NCBI GenBank assembly: GCA_964654815.1
Contig: CAZZLH010000003.1
Location: 3,184-67,183, forward strand
Reading direction: 5' to 3'
Length of the DNA: 64,000 bases
Source: ZLKRG08 sp964654815
Lineage (GTDB): Bacteria > Actinomycetota > Actinomycetes > Nanopelagicales > Nanopelagicaceae
The notes beneath the pieces were generated by a model. The model was given only the letters and a program-made list of their open reading frames with translations, was not told where the DNA came from and did not search any database. Position 1 is the first letter of the stretch; every line of letters starts with the position of its first letter. This document shows, in pieces, positions 18,421 through 27,899 of the stretch. The translations under genes and the position numbers were made by a program.

Positions 18421-19578
18421 TTAAAGCGCCCGCGCAATCTCACGTAACGTCGGCACAATCTTGGCAGAGATACCATCAGCTGAAGTTGGTAGATCGCTTA
18501 ATTTAACTATCACCACTTGATCTTTTGGTTGCACATAGATGTATTGGCCATGTAGACCCATCAAGAGGAAAGAATCGGGAAATGGCAGCCAAACTTGAGC
18601 CGAATATCCCCAACCGTAATCAAGGCTGGCAGAGGCCGTTGCCATTCGCTTCAAATAATTAGAGTTGATCACCGAAGCGCCCCCAATAGTTGCTGCGCCA
18701 TTATTTACAAATAGTTGTCCTACTCTGGCAAAGTCCCGAGCAGTGGCGTTGAAGCAGCAGAAGGTCTTCTCTAACCCTCCAACATGGTCAACATTCCATT
18801 TTGCCTTGCTCTGCGCGCCGATTGGTTGCCAAACATTCTTCTGAAAGTACTCAGAGACCGTACCGCCGGTTACCTTATTAATAATCATTCCAAGCAACAT
18901 GGTGTTTACACTTCGATAAGAAGGTTTTGTTCCGGGTTGCTCCCACATCTCAGTGTTGTGGTGCAACCACCATCGCAAATCGGTGGATGCATACATCTGC
19001 GCAATTCCAACGCCCCAACCCTGTGGCCCGGTCGGGTAATTGTCATCAACACCAATTCCGGAGTTCATATCCAAGAGGTCCTTGATAGTGATCAGATCAA
19101 AATCATCGCCAGTCTTATACTCCGGCAAAATGCTCACAAAGGTATCGCTCTCGCTGATCTCACCTTTGGCAATCAATTGGCCAATCACAATCGAAGTGAG
19201 CGTCTTCGCCATAGAGTAAGTAGGCAGTAAGGAATCCTTAGTGGTGCCGTTGAAGTATTTTTCGTAGACCAATTTGCCATCTTTGATAACCAAGAATGCA
19301 TTGGTCTTGGTGTCGTTTAGAAATTTATCGAATGAGATTTCGCTACCATCATATTTAACGCTCTGTGGCATCTCTAGTAGACCAACGCTCCATGGAACTC
19401 TGGTATCCGCTGGTTCGATTTCATGTGCCGGCATCAGGTCAGGCGTCTTTGAAGCTGGTGCTAGACCTAATTTGATGGTAGCGATGGGCTCGGGATAGCG
19501 AATCACTTTGGTGAAGCCAAAGAGCGCCACATAAAGCACGAGTAGAGTTGCGATTGTTCTTCTCAAGAATCTAAACAC
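18421..19578 (-). CDS. NylB-like serine hydrolase of the beta-lactamase family
   Basis: Probably secreted or membrane-anchored hydrolase with the penicillin-recognising fold, about 385 aa. An N-terminal hydrophobic anchor (about 10-25) is followed by the nucleophile motif SMAK (SxxK), then a Y-x-S-V-N element and GLHGQYIYV near the C-terminus, an arrangement like class C esterases and 6-aminohexanoate-dimer hydrolases rather than true beta-lactamases. The substrate is unknown. The GTG at 19578 is chosen because TACCCT lies 6 bases before it, a leaderless arrangement; a TTG at 19623 in the same frame would overlap proA. The gene separates proB from proA, antisense to both. Confidence 0.82.
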   Translation of the reverse strand: MFRFLRRTIATLLVLYVALFGFTKVIRYPEPIATIKLGLAPASKTPDLMPAHEIEPADTRVPWSVGLLEMPQSVKYDGSEISFDKFLNDTKTNAFLVIKDGKLVYEKYFNGTTKDSLLPTYSMAKTLTSIVIGQLIAKGEISESDTFVSILPEYKTGDDFDLITIKDLLDMNSGIGVDDNYPTGPQGWGVGIAQMYASTDLRWWLHHNTEMWEQPGTKPSYRSVNTMLLGMIINKVTGGTVSEYFQKNVWQPIGAQSKAKWNVDHVGGLEKTFCCFNATARDFARVGQLFVNNGAATIGGASVINSNYLKRMATASASLDYGWGYSAQVWLPFPDSFLLMGLHGQYIYVQPKDQVVIVKLSDLPTSADGISAKIVPTLREIARAL

Positions 19579-19584
19579 GTGGCT

Positions 19585-19590
19585 AGGGTA
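19585..19590 (-). promoter_or_regulatory. leaderless -10 box TACCCT for the serine hydrolase
   Basis: On the minus strand TACCCT is followed by six bases and then the GTG at 19578. No Shine-Dalgarno sequence is present. It lies within 15 bases of the oppositely oriented proA box, so the two promoters overlap. Confidence 0.5.
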
Positions 19591-19598
19591 TCGCCCAT

Positions 19599-19604
19599 TA
19601 AGAT
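19599..19604 (+). promoter_or_regulatory. leaderless -10 box TAAGAT for proA
   Basis: TAAGAT is followed by seven bases and the proA ATG at 19612, with no ribosome binding site. The divergent box for the serine hydrolase is directly upstream. Confidence 0.6.
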
Positions 19605-19611
19605 TGTGGTC

Positions 19612-20880
19612 ATGGATGCGCAAGCCTTAGTAAATGATTTGGCCGATAAGGCACGCCTGGCTTCGCGAACTCTTTCCGTCGCCTCCTATGTAGAGCGTGC
19701 CGCAGCGCTAAATTTGATTGCAGATGAGTTAGAGGCAAGAGCCTTTGAAATTCAAGAGGCCAATCAATCGGATATGGAGCGCGGCAAGCGTGATGGATTA
19801 AATAGCCAACTACTTGATCGATTGCTTTTAAATGATGCGCGCATCAAGGCGATTGCTAATGGCGCTCGGAAGGTAGCGCTACTGCCAGATCCACTTGGTC
19901 AAACTCTGCGCGAACGGACTTTGCCAAATGGACTACATCTTCGCCAGACCTCAGTTCCGTTTGGCGTGGTTGGAATGGTTTACGAAGCAAGACCCAATGT
20001 GACGGTAGATGCCGCAGTAATTCTCATCATGAGCGGTAATGCTGCGCTACTACGCGGCTCTTCATCTGCAGAGAGCAGCAATCAAGTGCTGATCAAGATA
20101 ATGCGTGATGCGCTAGCTAAGACCAAGATTTCACCTGAAGTGATTCAATTAGTGCCAACTAATGATCGCGCCACCACGACCGCGCTTTTAAAGGCTCGAG
20201 GACATATTGATTTAGTTATTCCGCGCGGCTCTGCTTCTTTAATACGCATGGTGGTTGATGAGGCCACAGTTCCGACCATCGAAACAGGTGCCGGGGTCTG
20301 CCATGTTTATGTTGATAAGGATGCTGATTTAGCCAAGGCGCTACCAATTCTGATCAACTCAAAGACTCATCGCCCATCTGTTTGCAACGCTGCGGAAACA
20401 CTGCTGGTTCATAAAGATGTAGCGGAGGCCTTTCTGCCAACTGCACTTAAAGCGCTTCATGAAGCTGGGGTAGTGGTGCATGCAGATCAAGAGAGCGCCA
20501 TGGTGGCAAATTCGTTAGGAATCCTAACCAAGAGCGCCACGGAGTCGGATTGGTCCACTGAGTATGGCGTGCTTGAGATGAATGTCGGAGTAGTAGATTC
20601 AGTTGAAAGCGCCGCGGCACATATCGCTAAATTCGGCACCAAGCACACCGAAGCAATTGTCACAGAGAATCGCGAAAGCGCAGATAAGTTCGTTAAGTTA
20701 TCTGATTGCGCGGCGGTGATGATCAACGCATCCACCCGATTCACAGATGGTGAGGAGATGGGATTTGGCGCAGAGATCGGAATCTCCAACCAGAAACTTC
20801 ATGCACGTGGCCCTATGGGATTAGAACAGATGACCACGACCACGTGGATTGTTACTGGCGATGGCCAGATTCGCCAGTAA
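19612..20880 (+). CDS. proA: glutamate-5-semialdehyde dehydrogenase (gamma-glutamyl phosphate reductase)
   Basis: Second step of proline synthesis: NADPH-dependent reduction of gamma-glutamyl phosphate to glutamate semialdehyde in the cytoplasm. The 422 aa aldehyde-dehydrogenase-fold protein carries the catalytic cysteine in SVCNAAET and the family motifs GVVGMVYEARPNVTVDA and ETGAGVCH. The start is placed at the ATG 19612, because a TAAGAT box lies seven bases before it and the reading MDAQALVNDLA matches ProA N-termini; the GTG 33 bases upstream would lie in the promoter region. It precedes gatC by 26 bases. Confidence 0.95.
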   Translation: MDAQALVNDLADKARLASRTLSVASYVERAAALNLIADELEARAFEIQEANQSDMERGKRDGLNSQLLDRLLLNDARIKAIANGARKVALLPDPLGQTLRERTLPNGLHLRQTSVPFGVVGMVYEARPNVTVDAAVILIMSGNAALLRGSSSAESSNQVLIKIMRDALAKTKISPEVIQLVPTNDRATTTALLKARGHIDLVIPRGSASLIRMVVDEATVPTIETGAGVCHVYVDKDADLAKALPILINSKTHRPSVCNAAETLLVHKDVAEAFLPTALKALHEAGVVVHADQESAMVANSLGILTKSATESDWSTEYGVLEMNVGVVDSVESAAAHIAKFGTKHTEAIVTENRESADKFVKLSDCAAVMINASTRFTDGEEMGFGAEIGISNQKLHARGPMGLEQMTTTTWIVTGDGQIRQ

Positions 20881-20893
20881 TTGCCTTAATAAA

Positions 20894-20899
20894 TAGAAT
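20894..20899 (+). promoter_or_regulatory. leaderless -10 box TAGAAT for gatC
   Basis: TAGAAT, seven bases, then the gatC ATG at 20907. No Shine-Dalgarno sequence. It places the start of gatCAB transcription at the gatC start codon and decides that start over the in-frame upstream codon at 20844, which lies inside proA. Confidence 0.65.
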
Positions 20900-20906
20900 T
20901 CCTCTT

Positions 20907-21203
20907 ATGTCTTCCCTCTCTCGAGCCGAAGTTGCCAAGTTGGCAAAATTAGCTCGCATTGAAATGAGCGATGCTGAATTGGATGCGCTCTCCTCTGAGT
21001 TTTCGGTGATCTTAGGTGCGGTTGATCGCGTGCAAGAGGTTGCTAAGAGTGATGTGCCTGCGACTTCTCATCCGTTACCAATTAAGAATGTAACCCGTCC
21101 AGATGTAGTAGTTCCCTCTTTGAAACCAGAGGAGGCGCTAAGTGGCGCACCTGCTCAAGAGGAGCAGCGATTTAGAGTGCCGCAGATTCTGGGTGAAGAG
21201 TGA
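20907..21203 (+). CDS. gatC: aspartyl/glutamyl-tRNA amidotransferase subunit C
   Basis: Small subunit (98 aa) of the GatCAB complex, which converts misacylated Glu-tRNA-Gln and Asp-tRNA-Asn to Gln-tRNA-Gln and Asn-tRNA-Asn. It wraps around GatA and stabilises it. The sequence begins [18 protein letters not shown], typical of GatC, and contains VPATSHPLP in the middle. The stop overlaps the gatA GTG (GTGA), so the subunits are translated in series. Confidence 0.95.
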   Translation: MSSLSRAEVAKLAKLARIEMSDAELDALSSEFSVILGAVDRVQEVAKSDVPATSHPLPIKNVTRPDVVVPSLKPEEALSGAPAQEEQRFRVPQILGEE

Positions 21204-22675
21204 TAAATAAAAGCGCAACTGAGATGGCGGCGGCGCTTGGTGCCAAAGAGATCTCCTCAGTCGAATTAACGCAAGCTCATTTAGATCGCATCAAGCAAGT
21301 TGATGAGAAAGTCCATGCCTTTCTATATGTAGATCATGATGGTGCGCTAGCGCAAGCCAAAGCAATTGATGAGCAGCGTGCCAAAGGCGAGAAGTTACCG
21401 CCGCTAGCTGGAATTCCATTGGCCTTGAAAGATGTCTTCACGCAAAAGGGAATCCCCACAACCTGCGGTTCAAAGATTCTAGAAGGCTGGCGCCCACCAT
21501 ACGACTCGACCGTCGTGACAAATTTAAAAGCAAATGGTGTGGTGATTCTTGGCAAGACCAATATGGATGAATTTGCGATGGGTTCATCTACCGAAAATTC
21601 TGCCTACGGCCCAACTCATAATCCATGGGATTTAACTCGAATTCCAGGTGGCTCAGGAGGCGGATCCTCAGCATCGCTTGCAGCATTCGAGGCGCCACTT
21701 GCAATCGGAACAGATACTGGCGGTTCGATTCGCCAACCAGCCGCAGTCACCGGCACCGTGGGAGTTAAGCCAACTTATGGTGGCGTATCTCGTTATGGCT
21801 TGGTCGCCTTTTCATCTTCGCTTGATCAAGGTGGACCATGTGCAAGAACCGTTTTAGATGCTGCGCTCTTACATGAAGCAATTGGTGGACATGATCCGAA
21901 GGATTCCACCTCAATAAATGCACCGCTTCCGGACTTGGTAGCGGCGGCAAAACGTGGCGATGTTAAAGGCCTGAAGATTGGTGTCATCAAAGAGTTACAA
22001 GGGGAGGGCTATCAAAAAGGCGTATTGAATCGTTTTAATGATTCACTCGAGCTCCTTGCCTCACTTGGCGCAGAGATTGTCGAAGTATCTTGCCCATCAT
22101 TTGAATATGCATTAGCGGCCTACTACTTAATCGCTCCTTCCGAGTGCTCCTCAAACCTTGCTCGTTTTGATGCCATGCGTTATGGAATTCGAGTTGGCGA
22201 AGGTGATGCCGAGGCAGTTATGCGCGCAACTCGCGAAGCGGGATTTGGTCGCGAAGTTAAACGCCGCATTATTTTAGGCACCTACGCACTCTCAAGTGGC
22301 TATTACGATGCTTATTATGGAAGCGCGCAGAAGGTGCGCACTCTGATTATGCAAGATTTTGAGAAAGCCTTTGCCAATGCGGAGGTGTTGGTTTCGCCGA
22401 CTGCACCTACCACCGCATTTAAAATCGGTGAAAAAGCCAATGATCCACTCGCCATGTATCTAAATGACGTGGCAACCATCCCAGTTAACCTAGCGGGAAT
22501 TTGTGGAATGTCTTTGCCTTCTGGACTTGCTGATGAAGATAATTTACCTACCGGTTTTCAGATTATGGCTCCAGCGATGCAGGATCAGCGGTTATATAAC
22601 GTGGGCGCAGCGCTTGAGTCAGCGCTACTTTCAAAGTGGGGCGCGCCAATTCTCTCTAAGGCTCCGGTGTTGTAA
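21200..22675 (+). CDS. gatA: aspartyl/glutamyl-tRNA amidotransferase subunit A
   Basis: Amidase-signature subunit that releases ammonia from glutamine and channels it to GatB. The 491 aa protein has the Ser-cisSer-Lys triad motifs: lysine in [10 protein letters not shown] (about residue 77), the glycine/serine run [10 protein letters not shown] (about 150-159) and nucleophilic serine region [12 protein letters not shown] (about 171-182). The start is a GTG overlapping the gatC stop. The gene shares one base with gatB (TAATG). Confidence 0.96.
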   Translation: MINKSATEMAAALGAKEISSVELTQAHLDRIKQVDEKVHAFLYVDHDGALAQAKAIDEQRAKGEKLPPLAGIPLALKDVFTQKGIPTTCGSKILEGWRPPYDSTVVTNLKANGVVILGKTNMDEFAMGSSTENSAYGPTHNPWDLTRIPGGSGGGSSASLAAFEAPLAIGTDTGGSIRQPAAVTGTVGVKPTYGGVSRYGLVAFSSSLDQGGPCARTVLDAALLHEAIGGHDPKDSTSINAPLPDLVAAAKRGDVKGLKIGVIKELQGEGYQKGVLNRFNDSLELLASLGAEIVEVSCPSFEYALAAYYLIAPSECSSNLARFDAMRYGIRVGEGDAEAVMRATREAGFGREVKRRIILGTYALSSGYYDAYYGSAQKVRTLIMQDFEKAFANAEVLVSPTAPTTAFKIGEKANDPLAMYLNDVATIPVNLAGICGMSLPSGLADEDNLPTGFQIMAPAMQDQRLYNVGAALESALLSKWGAPILSKAPVL

Positions 22676-24168
22676 TGAAGTACGAAGAGGTAATCGCCAA
22701 GTACGAGCCGGTTTTGGGCTTAGAGGTTCACGTAGAGCTAAATACCAATTCCAAGATGTTCTGTGGCTGTGCCACATTCTTTGGCGCAGAACCTAATACC
22801 CAAACATGCCCAGTCTGTTTAGGTCTACCTGGTTCTCTGCCAGTGGTCAACGAAGTCGCGATTGAATCGGCCATCAAGATTGGACTTGCCCTTAATTGCA
22901 AAGTAGCGCCATTTAGTCGCTTTGCTCGAAAGAATTACTTCTATCCTGATATGCCAAAGAATTATCAGACCTCTCAATATGACGAGCCGATCTGTTTTGA
23001 TGGATACCTAGATGTTGAGATTGATACTGAAGAGGGTCTACGCAACTTCCGCATTGAAATCGAACGAGTTCATATGGAGGAAGACACCGGTAAGTCCTTA
23101 CACGTAGGTGGTGCGACTGGACGTATACATGGTGCGGATTACTCACTTCTGGATTACAACCGCGCAGGTATACCGTTAATTGAGATTGTTACCAAGATTG
23201 TTCCAGGCACCGGTAAATATGCACCCGAGGTAGCAAAGGCATATGTGGCGGAGCTTCGCGATATCTTGCGCAGCATTGGCGTATCAGATGTAAAGATGGA
23301 GCAAGGCTCGCTTCGTTGTGATGCAAACGTATCTCTAAGACCAATTGGCTCAGAGAAACTCGGAACCAGATCCGAAACCAAGAATGTAAATTCTCTTCGC
23401 TCAGTTGAGCGCGCGGTTCGGGGCGAAATGATTCGCCATGCCGAGTTATTGGAAAAAGGGGAGCGAGTAATTCAAGAGACGCGCCATTTCCATGAAGATA
23501 CAGGTCAGACCACGAGCGGTCGCTCAAAAGAGCAAGCCGAGGATTATCGTTATTTCCAAGACCCTGATTTGGTTCCAGTAGCGCCAAGCGCCGAATGGAT
23601 TGAGGCGCTTCGAAAGTCGTTGCCGGAAAAACCATCTGTTAGACGTAAGCGCTTACAGAGCGCATGGTCGGTGCCGGATAAAGAGATGGCAGCGATGATC
23701 AACGCTGATGTCCTAGATATCGTAGAAGCCACCGTTAATTTGGGCGCAGATCCGACCAAAGCCCGCGGTTGGTGGCTTGGTGAGATCTCAAGGCTGGCCA
23801 ATGAGAAAGAGGTCGTAATCGCAGATCTTGCGATTAGTCCAAATGATGTGGCAGAACTTATCGATCTGATTAATAAAGGTGAATTGACGGATAAGTTAGC
23901 CCGGCAAGTGGTCGAAGGTGTGATTAATGGTGAGGGCAAACCTGCAGAAGTTATTGCAGCTCGTGGATTTAAAGTGGTCAGTGATGATGGAGCTTTGCTT
24001 GCTGCAATCGAAACTGCCTGTGCCGCTATGCCAGATGTAGCAGAGAAGGTACGTAATGGTCATCTTCCGGCAGCTGGAGCGCTAATTGGTGCGGTCATGA
24101 AAGAGACAAAAGGCCAAGCCGATGCCGCGAAAGTTCGTGAGTTATTGTTAAAGCAATTAGGTCAGTGA
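22675..24168 (+). CDS. gatB: aspartyl/glutamyl-tRNA amidotransferase subunit B
   Basis: Kinase and tRNA-binding subunit of GatCAB; it phosphorylates the misacylated glutamate or aspartate before amidation. The 497 aa protein begins with the [18 protein letters not shown] motif (about residues 15-32), contains [18 protein letters not shown] and the [11 protein letters not shown] segment, and ends in the helical YqeY-like tail domain. The presence of the complete gatCAB operon implies that glutaminyl- and/or asparaginyl-tRNA synthetase is missing in this organism. 48 bases separate it from ilvD. Confidence 0.96.
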   Translation: MKYEEVIAKYEPVLGLEVHVELNTNSKMFCGCATFFGAEPNTQTCPVCLGLPGSLPVVNEVAIESAIKIGLALNCKVAPFSRFARKNYFYPDMPKNYQTSQYDEPICFDGYLDVEIDTEEGLRNFRIEIERVHMEEDTGKSLHVGGATGRIHGADYSLLDYNRAGIPLIEIVTKIVPGTGKYAPEVAKAYVAELRDILRSIGVSDVKMEQGSLRCDANVSLRPIGSEKLGTRSETKNVNSLRSVERAVRGEMIRHAELLEKGERVIQETRHFHEDTGQTTSGRSKEQAEDYRYFQDPDLVPVAPSAEWIEALRKSLPEKPSVRRKRLQSAWSVPDKEMAAMINADVLDIVEATVNLGADPTKARGWWLGEISRLANEKEVVIADLAISPNDVAELIDLINKGELTDKLARQVVEGVINGEGKPAEVIAARGFKVVSDDGALLAAIETACAAMPDVAEKVRNGHLPAAGALIGAVMKETKGQADAAKVRELLLKQLGQ

Positions 24169-24204
24169 TTGATTTACTCAATTTACCAAATTGAAATAAG
24201 AGAT

Positions 24205-24210
24205 TAGAAT
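24205..24210 (+). promoter_or_regulatory. leaderless -10 box TAGAAT for ilvD
   Basis: TAGAAT, six bases, then the ilvD ATG. TTTACC (24182-24187) sits exactly 17 bases upstream as a plausible -35. There is no Shine-Dalgarno sequence. Confidence 0.7.
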
Positions 24211-24216
24211 CAAACT

Positions 24217-25890
24217 ATGGCAAATATGAAGCCCCGCTCATGGATGGTTACCGATGGTTTAGAGCGCGCTCCGGCTCGTGGCATGTTGCGTGCAGTTGGA
24301 ATGAAGGATGAAGATTTCGCAAAGCCACAGATTGGAATCGCCTCCTCCTGGAATGAAGTAACGCCATGCAACCTCTCACTTGATCGCCTCGCTAAAGCAG
24401 CTAAACGGGGCGTGATCGAAGCCGGTGGCTTCCCAATGCAATTCGGCACCATCTCAATGTCAGATGGCATCTCAATGGGTCATGAAGGTATGCACTTCTC
24501 GCTGGTATCTCGCGAAGTGATTGCAGATTCAGTCGAAGTAGTGATGCAAGCAGAGCGTTTGGATGGCATGGTTACCTTTGCCGGCTGCGATAAATCACTT
24601 CCTGGAATGATGATGGCTGCAGCGCGATTGGATGTCGCTTCGGTCTTTGTTTATGCCGGCTCAATCATGCCGGGAAATGTTGATGGCAGAGATGTCACAA
24701 TTATCGATGCTTTTGAAGCAGTTGGTGCCTGTGCACGTGGTCTAATCTCGGAGGCCGAGGTCGACAAGATCGAACGTGCTATCTGTCCAGGCGAGGGAGC
24801 ATGTGGCGGTATGTACACCGCCAACACCATGGCCTCTGTCGGTGAAGCAATGGGAATCTCGTTGCCCGGTTCTGCCGCGCCGCCTTCAATCGATCGCCGA
24901 CGAGATAGATATTCAGAATTAGCCGGTGCTGCGGTAGTCAATTTAATCCGTGAAGGAATAACTGCCAGACAGATCATGACCAAACCAGCTTTTGAAAATG
25001 CCATAACCACAGTCATGGCGCTTGGTGGTTCCACCAATGCGGTGCTTCATTTATTGGCAATTGCACATGAGGCTCGCGTCGATATAACGCTAGATGATTT
25101 CCACCGCATCGGTTCGAAGGTGCCTTTGTTGGGTGACCTAAAACCTTTTGGTAAGTACGTAATGAATGATGTCGACAAGATCGGTGGCATTCCAGTGGTG
25201 TTACGCGCCTTGCTAGATGCGGGGCTATTGCATGGCGATGTGTTGACCGTTACCGGAAAGACCATGGCGGAGAATTTGAAAGATATAAATCCACCAGATC
25301 CTGACAATGAGATTCTTTATGCCACAACCAAACCACTCTCAAGTGCACGTGGCATCACAATTCTCGGCGGATCACTTGCACCAGAGGGAGCAGTTTGTAA
25401 GACCGCCGGAATTGGTGTCGATGTATTTGAAGGTCCAGCAAAAGTTTTCGAGCGCGAATGGCAAGCGATGGAAGCGCTAGAAAAAGGCAGCATCCAAGCC
25501 GGTGATGTAGTGGTCATTCGCTATGAAGGACCAAAGGGTGGACCGGGAATGCGAGAGATGTTGATGATCACCGGTGCAATCAAAGGAGCAGGTTTAGGCA
25601 AATCAGTGCTTTTGATTACCGATGGTCGCTTCTCAGGAGGCACGACCGGATTATGTGTTGGCCATGTTGCTCCAGAAGCAGTCGATGGTGGACCAATCGC
25701 GCTGGTTAAAAATGGTGATCGCATAAAGATCGATACCGTAAATAGAACTCTTGATCTATTAGTGGATGAGAAGACCTTGACAGAGCGACGGAAAGATTTC
25801 GCTCCAGTGCCACATAAGTTCACATCTGGTGTCCTTCATAAATACACGAAATTAGTAGGTTCGGCTGCGCGTGGCGCGGTCTGCGATTAA
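24217..25890 (+). CDS. ilvD: dihydroxy-acid dehydratase
   Basis: Iron-sulfur enzyme that dehydrates 2,3-dihydroxy-isovalerate and -methylvalerate to the keto acids of valine and isoleucine. The 557 aa protein has the cluster-binding cysteine motifs GCDKSLPGM and [16 protein letters not shown], and [12 protein letters not shown] near residues 87-98, all hallmarks of the IlvD/Edd family. Context with ilvBNC selects IlvD over phosphogluconate dehydratase. Its start follows a leaderless-type promoter. An inverted repeat (25921-25938) lies between its stop and the ilvB promoter and may end its transcript. Confidence 0.95.
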   Translation: MANMKPRSWMVTDGLERAPARGMLRAVGMKDEDFAKPQIGIASSWNEVTPCNLSLDRLAKAAKRGVIEAGGFPMQFGTISMSDGISMGHEGMHFSLVSREVIADSVEVVMQAERLDGMVTFAGCDKSLPGMMMAAARLDVASVFVYAGSIMPGNVDGRDVTIIDAFEAVGACARGLISEAEVDKIERAICPGEGACGGMYTANTMASVGEAMGISLPGSAAPPSIDRRRDRYSELAGAAVVNLIREGITARQIMTKPAFENAITTVMALGGSTNAVLHLLAIAHEARVDITLDDFHRIGSKVPLLGDLKPFGKYVMNDVDKIGGIPVVLRALLDAGLLHGDVLTVTGKTMAENLKDINPPDPDNEILYATTKPLSSARGITILGGSLAPEGAVCKTAGIGVDVFEGPAKVFEREWQAMEALEKGSIQAGDVVVIRYEGPKGGPGMREMLMITGAIKGAGLGKSVLLITDGRFSGGTTGLCVGHVAPEAVDGGPIALVKNGDRIKIDTVNRTLDLLVDEKTLTERRKDFAPVPHKFTSGVLHKYTKLVGSAARGAVCD

Positions 25891-25920
25891 CTCGCGCAAA
25901 CTGCCCACCCTTTCCGCATT

Positions 25921-25964
25921 TTGAGATGCCCATCTCAAGGGTTGACTACCTCATTCAGATGAGG
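25921..25964 (+). promoter_or_regulatory. two dyads around the ilvB -35 box
   Basis: A perfect 18-base inverted repeat, TTGAGATGCCCATCTCAA (25921-25938), lies just before the -35 TTGACT. A second dyad, CCTCATTCAGATGAGG (25949-25964), fills the spacer between -35 and -10. Both positions are typical of operators. The first could instead be a weak ilvD terminator, but no T-run follows it. Confidence 0.5.
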
Positions 25965-25970
25965 GATTAT
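25942..25970 (+). promoter_or_regulatory. promoter of the ilvB leader
   Basis: TTGACT (25942-25947), 17-base spacer, GATTAT (25965-25970). Six bases later comes the ATG of a short leader ORF, so the leader peptide itself is probably read from a leaderless transcript. Confidence 0.65.
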
Positions 25971-25976
25971 TTGGGC

Positions 25977-26042
25977 ATGCAAACCGCGCTATCGCATAGC
26001 AAATCATCTGATTCAGTAGTTTCAGTGGTGGTCATTCGATAG
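25977..26042 (+). CDS. ilvB leader peptide, Val/Ile rich
   Basis: A 21-residue ORF, MQTALSHSKSSDSVVSVVVIR in full apart from the stop, with five valines and an isoleucine among its last eight residues. Its stop codon lies in front of an attenuator hairpin and 125 bases before ilvB. Such a run of regulatory codons just before a terminator is the classic design of branched-chain amino acid attenuation, known for ilvBNC in Corynebacterium. An in-frame ATG at 25959 would extend it, but that codon falls in the promoter spacer. Confidence 0.8.
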   Translation: MQTALSHSKSSDSVVSVVVIR

Positions 26043-26089
26043 CGCGTACCCAAAAGTTACGCGCCCTCTGCCAAAACAGAGGGTTTTTT
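25985..26089 (+). terminator. ilvB transcription attenuator
   Basis: Three folds are visible. Stem 1:2 pairs CGCGCTATCG (25985-25994) with CGATAGCGCG (26037-26046), a perfect 10-base match that brackets the valine codons. Stem 2:3 pairs GCGCGTA (26042-26048) with TACGCGC (26058-26064) and uses the same left bases, so it excludes 1:2. The terminator pairs CCCTCTG (26064-26070) with CAGAGGG (26077-26083), followed by six Ts. Stem 2:3 shares one base with the terminator. How exactly ribosome stalling switches between them is not clear from pairing alone. Confidence 0.8.
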
Positions 26090-26167
26090 CATTTACTAGT
26101 TGTGGCAGTTGCGCAAGTAGAAGATGAAGCGAGAAGAAGTTAGGAATAGGAAGAAAGGAGTAAGCAG

Positions 26168-27898
26168 TTGTCTCAACAAATTACCGGAGCAAGTGCACTT
26201 GTAAAGTCACTTGAAGCAGCGGGCGTCGATGTGATGTTCGGTCTGCCAGGTGGCGCGATCCTGCCTGCTTACGATCCAATCTACGATTCCAAGATTCGCC
26301 ATATCTTGGTTAGACACGAGCAGGGCGCAGGCCATGCTGCAACTGGTTATGCCCAAGTAACTGGCCGAGCCGGAGTCTGCATTGCAACTAGTGGACCGGG
26401 CGCAACAAATTTAGTAACCCCATTAGCGGATGCTGCGATGGATTCGGTTCCGGTGGTTGCGATCACCGGGCAGGTACCTAGTGCGGCAATCGGTACCGAT
26501 GCCTTTCAGGAAGCGGATATCCGCGGCATCACCATGCCATTTACCAAACACAATTTTCTCGTAACCAAAGCGGCAGATATTCCAGGAGCGGTGGCACAAG
26601 CCTTCCATATCGCAACTACCGGAAGACCTGGCCCAGTTCTAGTTGACGTGGCAAAAGATGCGTTGCAGGCAATGACTGATTTTGTCTGGCCGAAAGAGAT
26701 CCAACTTCCTGGTTATCGAATTCCTGGTGAACCAGATGCCCAATCAATTGAAGATGCGGCTAATTTAATTGTTGAGTCCAAGAAGCCGATACTTTACGTC
26801 GGTGGCGGTGTAATCAAAGCTAATGCATCGAAGGAGTTATTTGAATTAGCGGAATTAATCAAGGCACCGGTGACCACAACTTTGATGGCACGAGGTGCAT
26901 TCCCAGATTCACATCCTCAACATCTTGGTATGCCCGGTATGCATGGTTCGGTATCTGCAGTGACCGGCTTGCAAAAGGCAGATCTTTTGATCACCTTAGG
27001 TGCGCGATTTGATGATCGTGTGACCGGTAAGTTATCGACTTTCGCGCCAAATGCCCGCGTAATTCACGTAGATATTGACCCAGCTGAACTTGGCAAGAAT
27101 CGCAGCGTCGATGTGCCAATCAATGGAGATTTGAAGTCGGTAATCAAGGCTTTGATTCCAGCGCTAAAGCGGAAGCAATTGCCAGATCTCTCAGCATGGT
27201 GGAGCGCGCTAAATAAATTAAGCGCTACCTATCCAGTGGGATATGACAGACCAGCCGATGGTTCATTGTCGCCACAATATGTAATCGAACGAATTGGACA
27301 GCTATCTGATCCTGACACTATCTATGCAGCGGGTGTGGGTCAGCATCAAATGTGGGCTTCCCAATTCATTAAGTATGAGAAGCCACGTACTTGGCTCAAT
27401 TCTGGTGGTGCCGGAACCATGGGTTATGCAGTTCCGGCTGCGATGGGCGCAAAAGTCGCTGCGCCGGATACCACCGTTTGGGCAATCGATGGCGATGGCT
27501 GTTTCCAGATGACTAATCAGGAATTGGTGACATGTGCGCTAAATGATATTCCAATCAAAGTTGCCATCATCAATAACGAATCTCTGGGCATGGTCCGTCA
27601 ATGGCAGACCCTCTTCTATAAGGGTCGTTATTCAAATACCGATTTGAATTCAAAACTAGTCCCAGACTTCGTGATGCTCGCAGAGGCGATGGGATGCGTC
27701 GGCTTACGTTGTGATAGCGCTGAAGATGTTGATGCCACAATCGAGAGAGCGATGTCAATCAACGATCAACCAGTGGTGGTGGATTTCCGAGTTAATCGTG
27801 ACTCCATGGTCTGGCCAATGGTTGCGGCCGGAACTTCAAATGATGACATCATGATTGCGCGAGAAACCGCACCTGACTGGGATTCACAGGAGTTATAA
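26168..27898 (+). CDS. ilvB: acetolactate synthase large subunit
   Basis: Thiamine-diphosphate enzyme that condenses two pyruvates, or pyruvate and 2-oxobutyrate, in the first common step of valine, leucine and isoleucine synthesis. The 576 aa protein contains the [11 protein letters not shown]-terminal motif with [13 protein letters not shown] (the essential glutamate), and the ThDP/Mg motif [14 protein letters not shown] near residue 445. The start is an uncommon TTG, fixed by the AGAAAGGAG ribosome binding site 8 bases upstream and by homology of the reading frame. It follows an attenuator and overlaps nothing; ilvN starts after one base. Confidence 0.95.
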   Translation: MSQQITGASALVKSLEAAGVDVMFGLPGGAILPAYDPIYDSKIRHILVRHEQGAGHAATGYAQVTGRAGVCIATSGPGATNLVTPLADAAMDSVPVVAITGQVPSAAIGTDAFQEADIRGITMPFTKHNFLVTKAADIPGAVAQAFHIATTGRPGPVLVDVAKDALQAMTDFVWPKEIQLPGYRIPGEPDAQSIEDAANLIVESKKPILYVGGGVIKANASKELFELAELIKAPVTTTLMARGAFPDSHPQHLGMPGMHGSVSAVTGLQKADLLITLGARFDDRVTGKLSTFAPNARVIHVDIDPAELGKNRSVDVPINGDLKSVIKALIPALKRKQLPDLSAWWSALNKLSATYPVGYDRPADGSLSPQYVIERIGQLSDPDTIYAAGVGQHQMWASQFIKYEKPRTWLNSGGAGTMGYAVPAAMGAKVAAPDTTVWAIDGDGCFQMTNQELVTCALNDIPIKVAIINNESLGMVRQWQTLFYKGRYSNTDLNSKLVPDFVMLAEAMGCVGLRCDSAEDVDATIERAMSINDQPVVVDFRVNRDSMVWPMVAAGTSNDDIMIARETAPDWDSQEL

Positions 27899-27899
27899 A

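Noticed and set aside
18421..19578. True beta-lactamase (antibiotic resistance)
   Set aside because: Has SxxK but the other motifs fit NylB-like esterases or amidases; no KTG-type motif was recognised.
25959..26042. Longer ilvB leader peptide starting at 25959
   Set aside because: That ATG lies between the -35 and -10 boxes, so it would not be in the transcript from this promoter.
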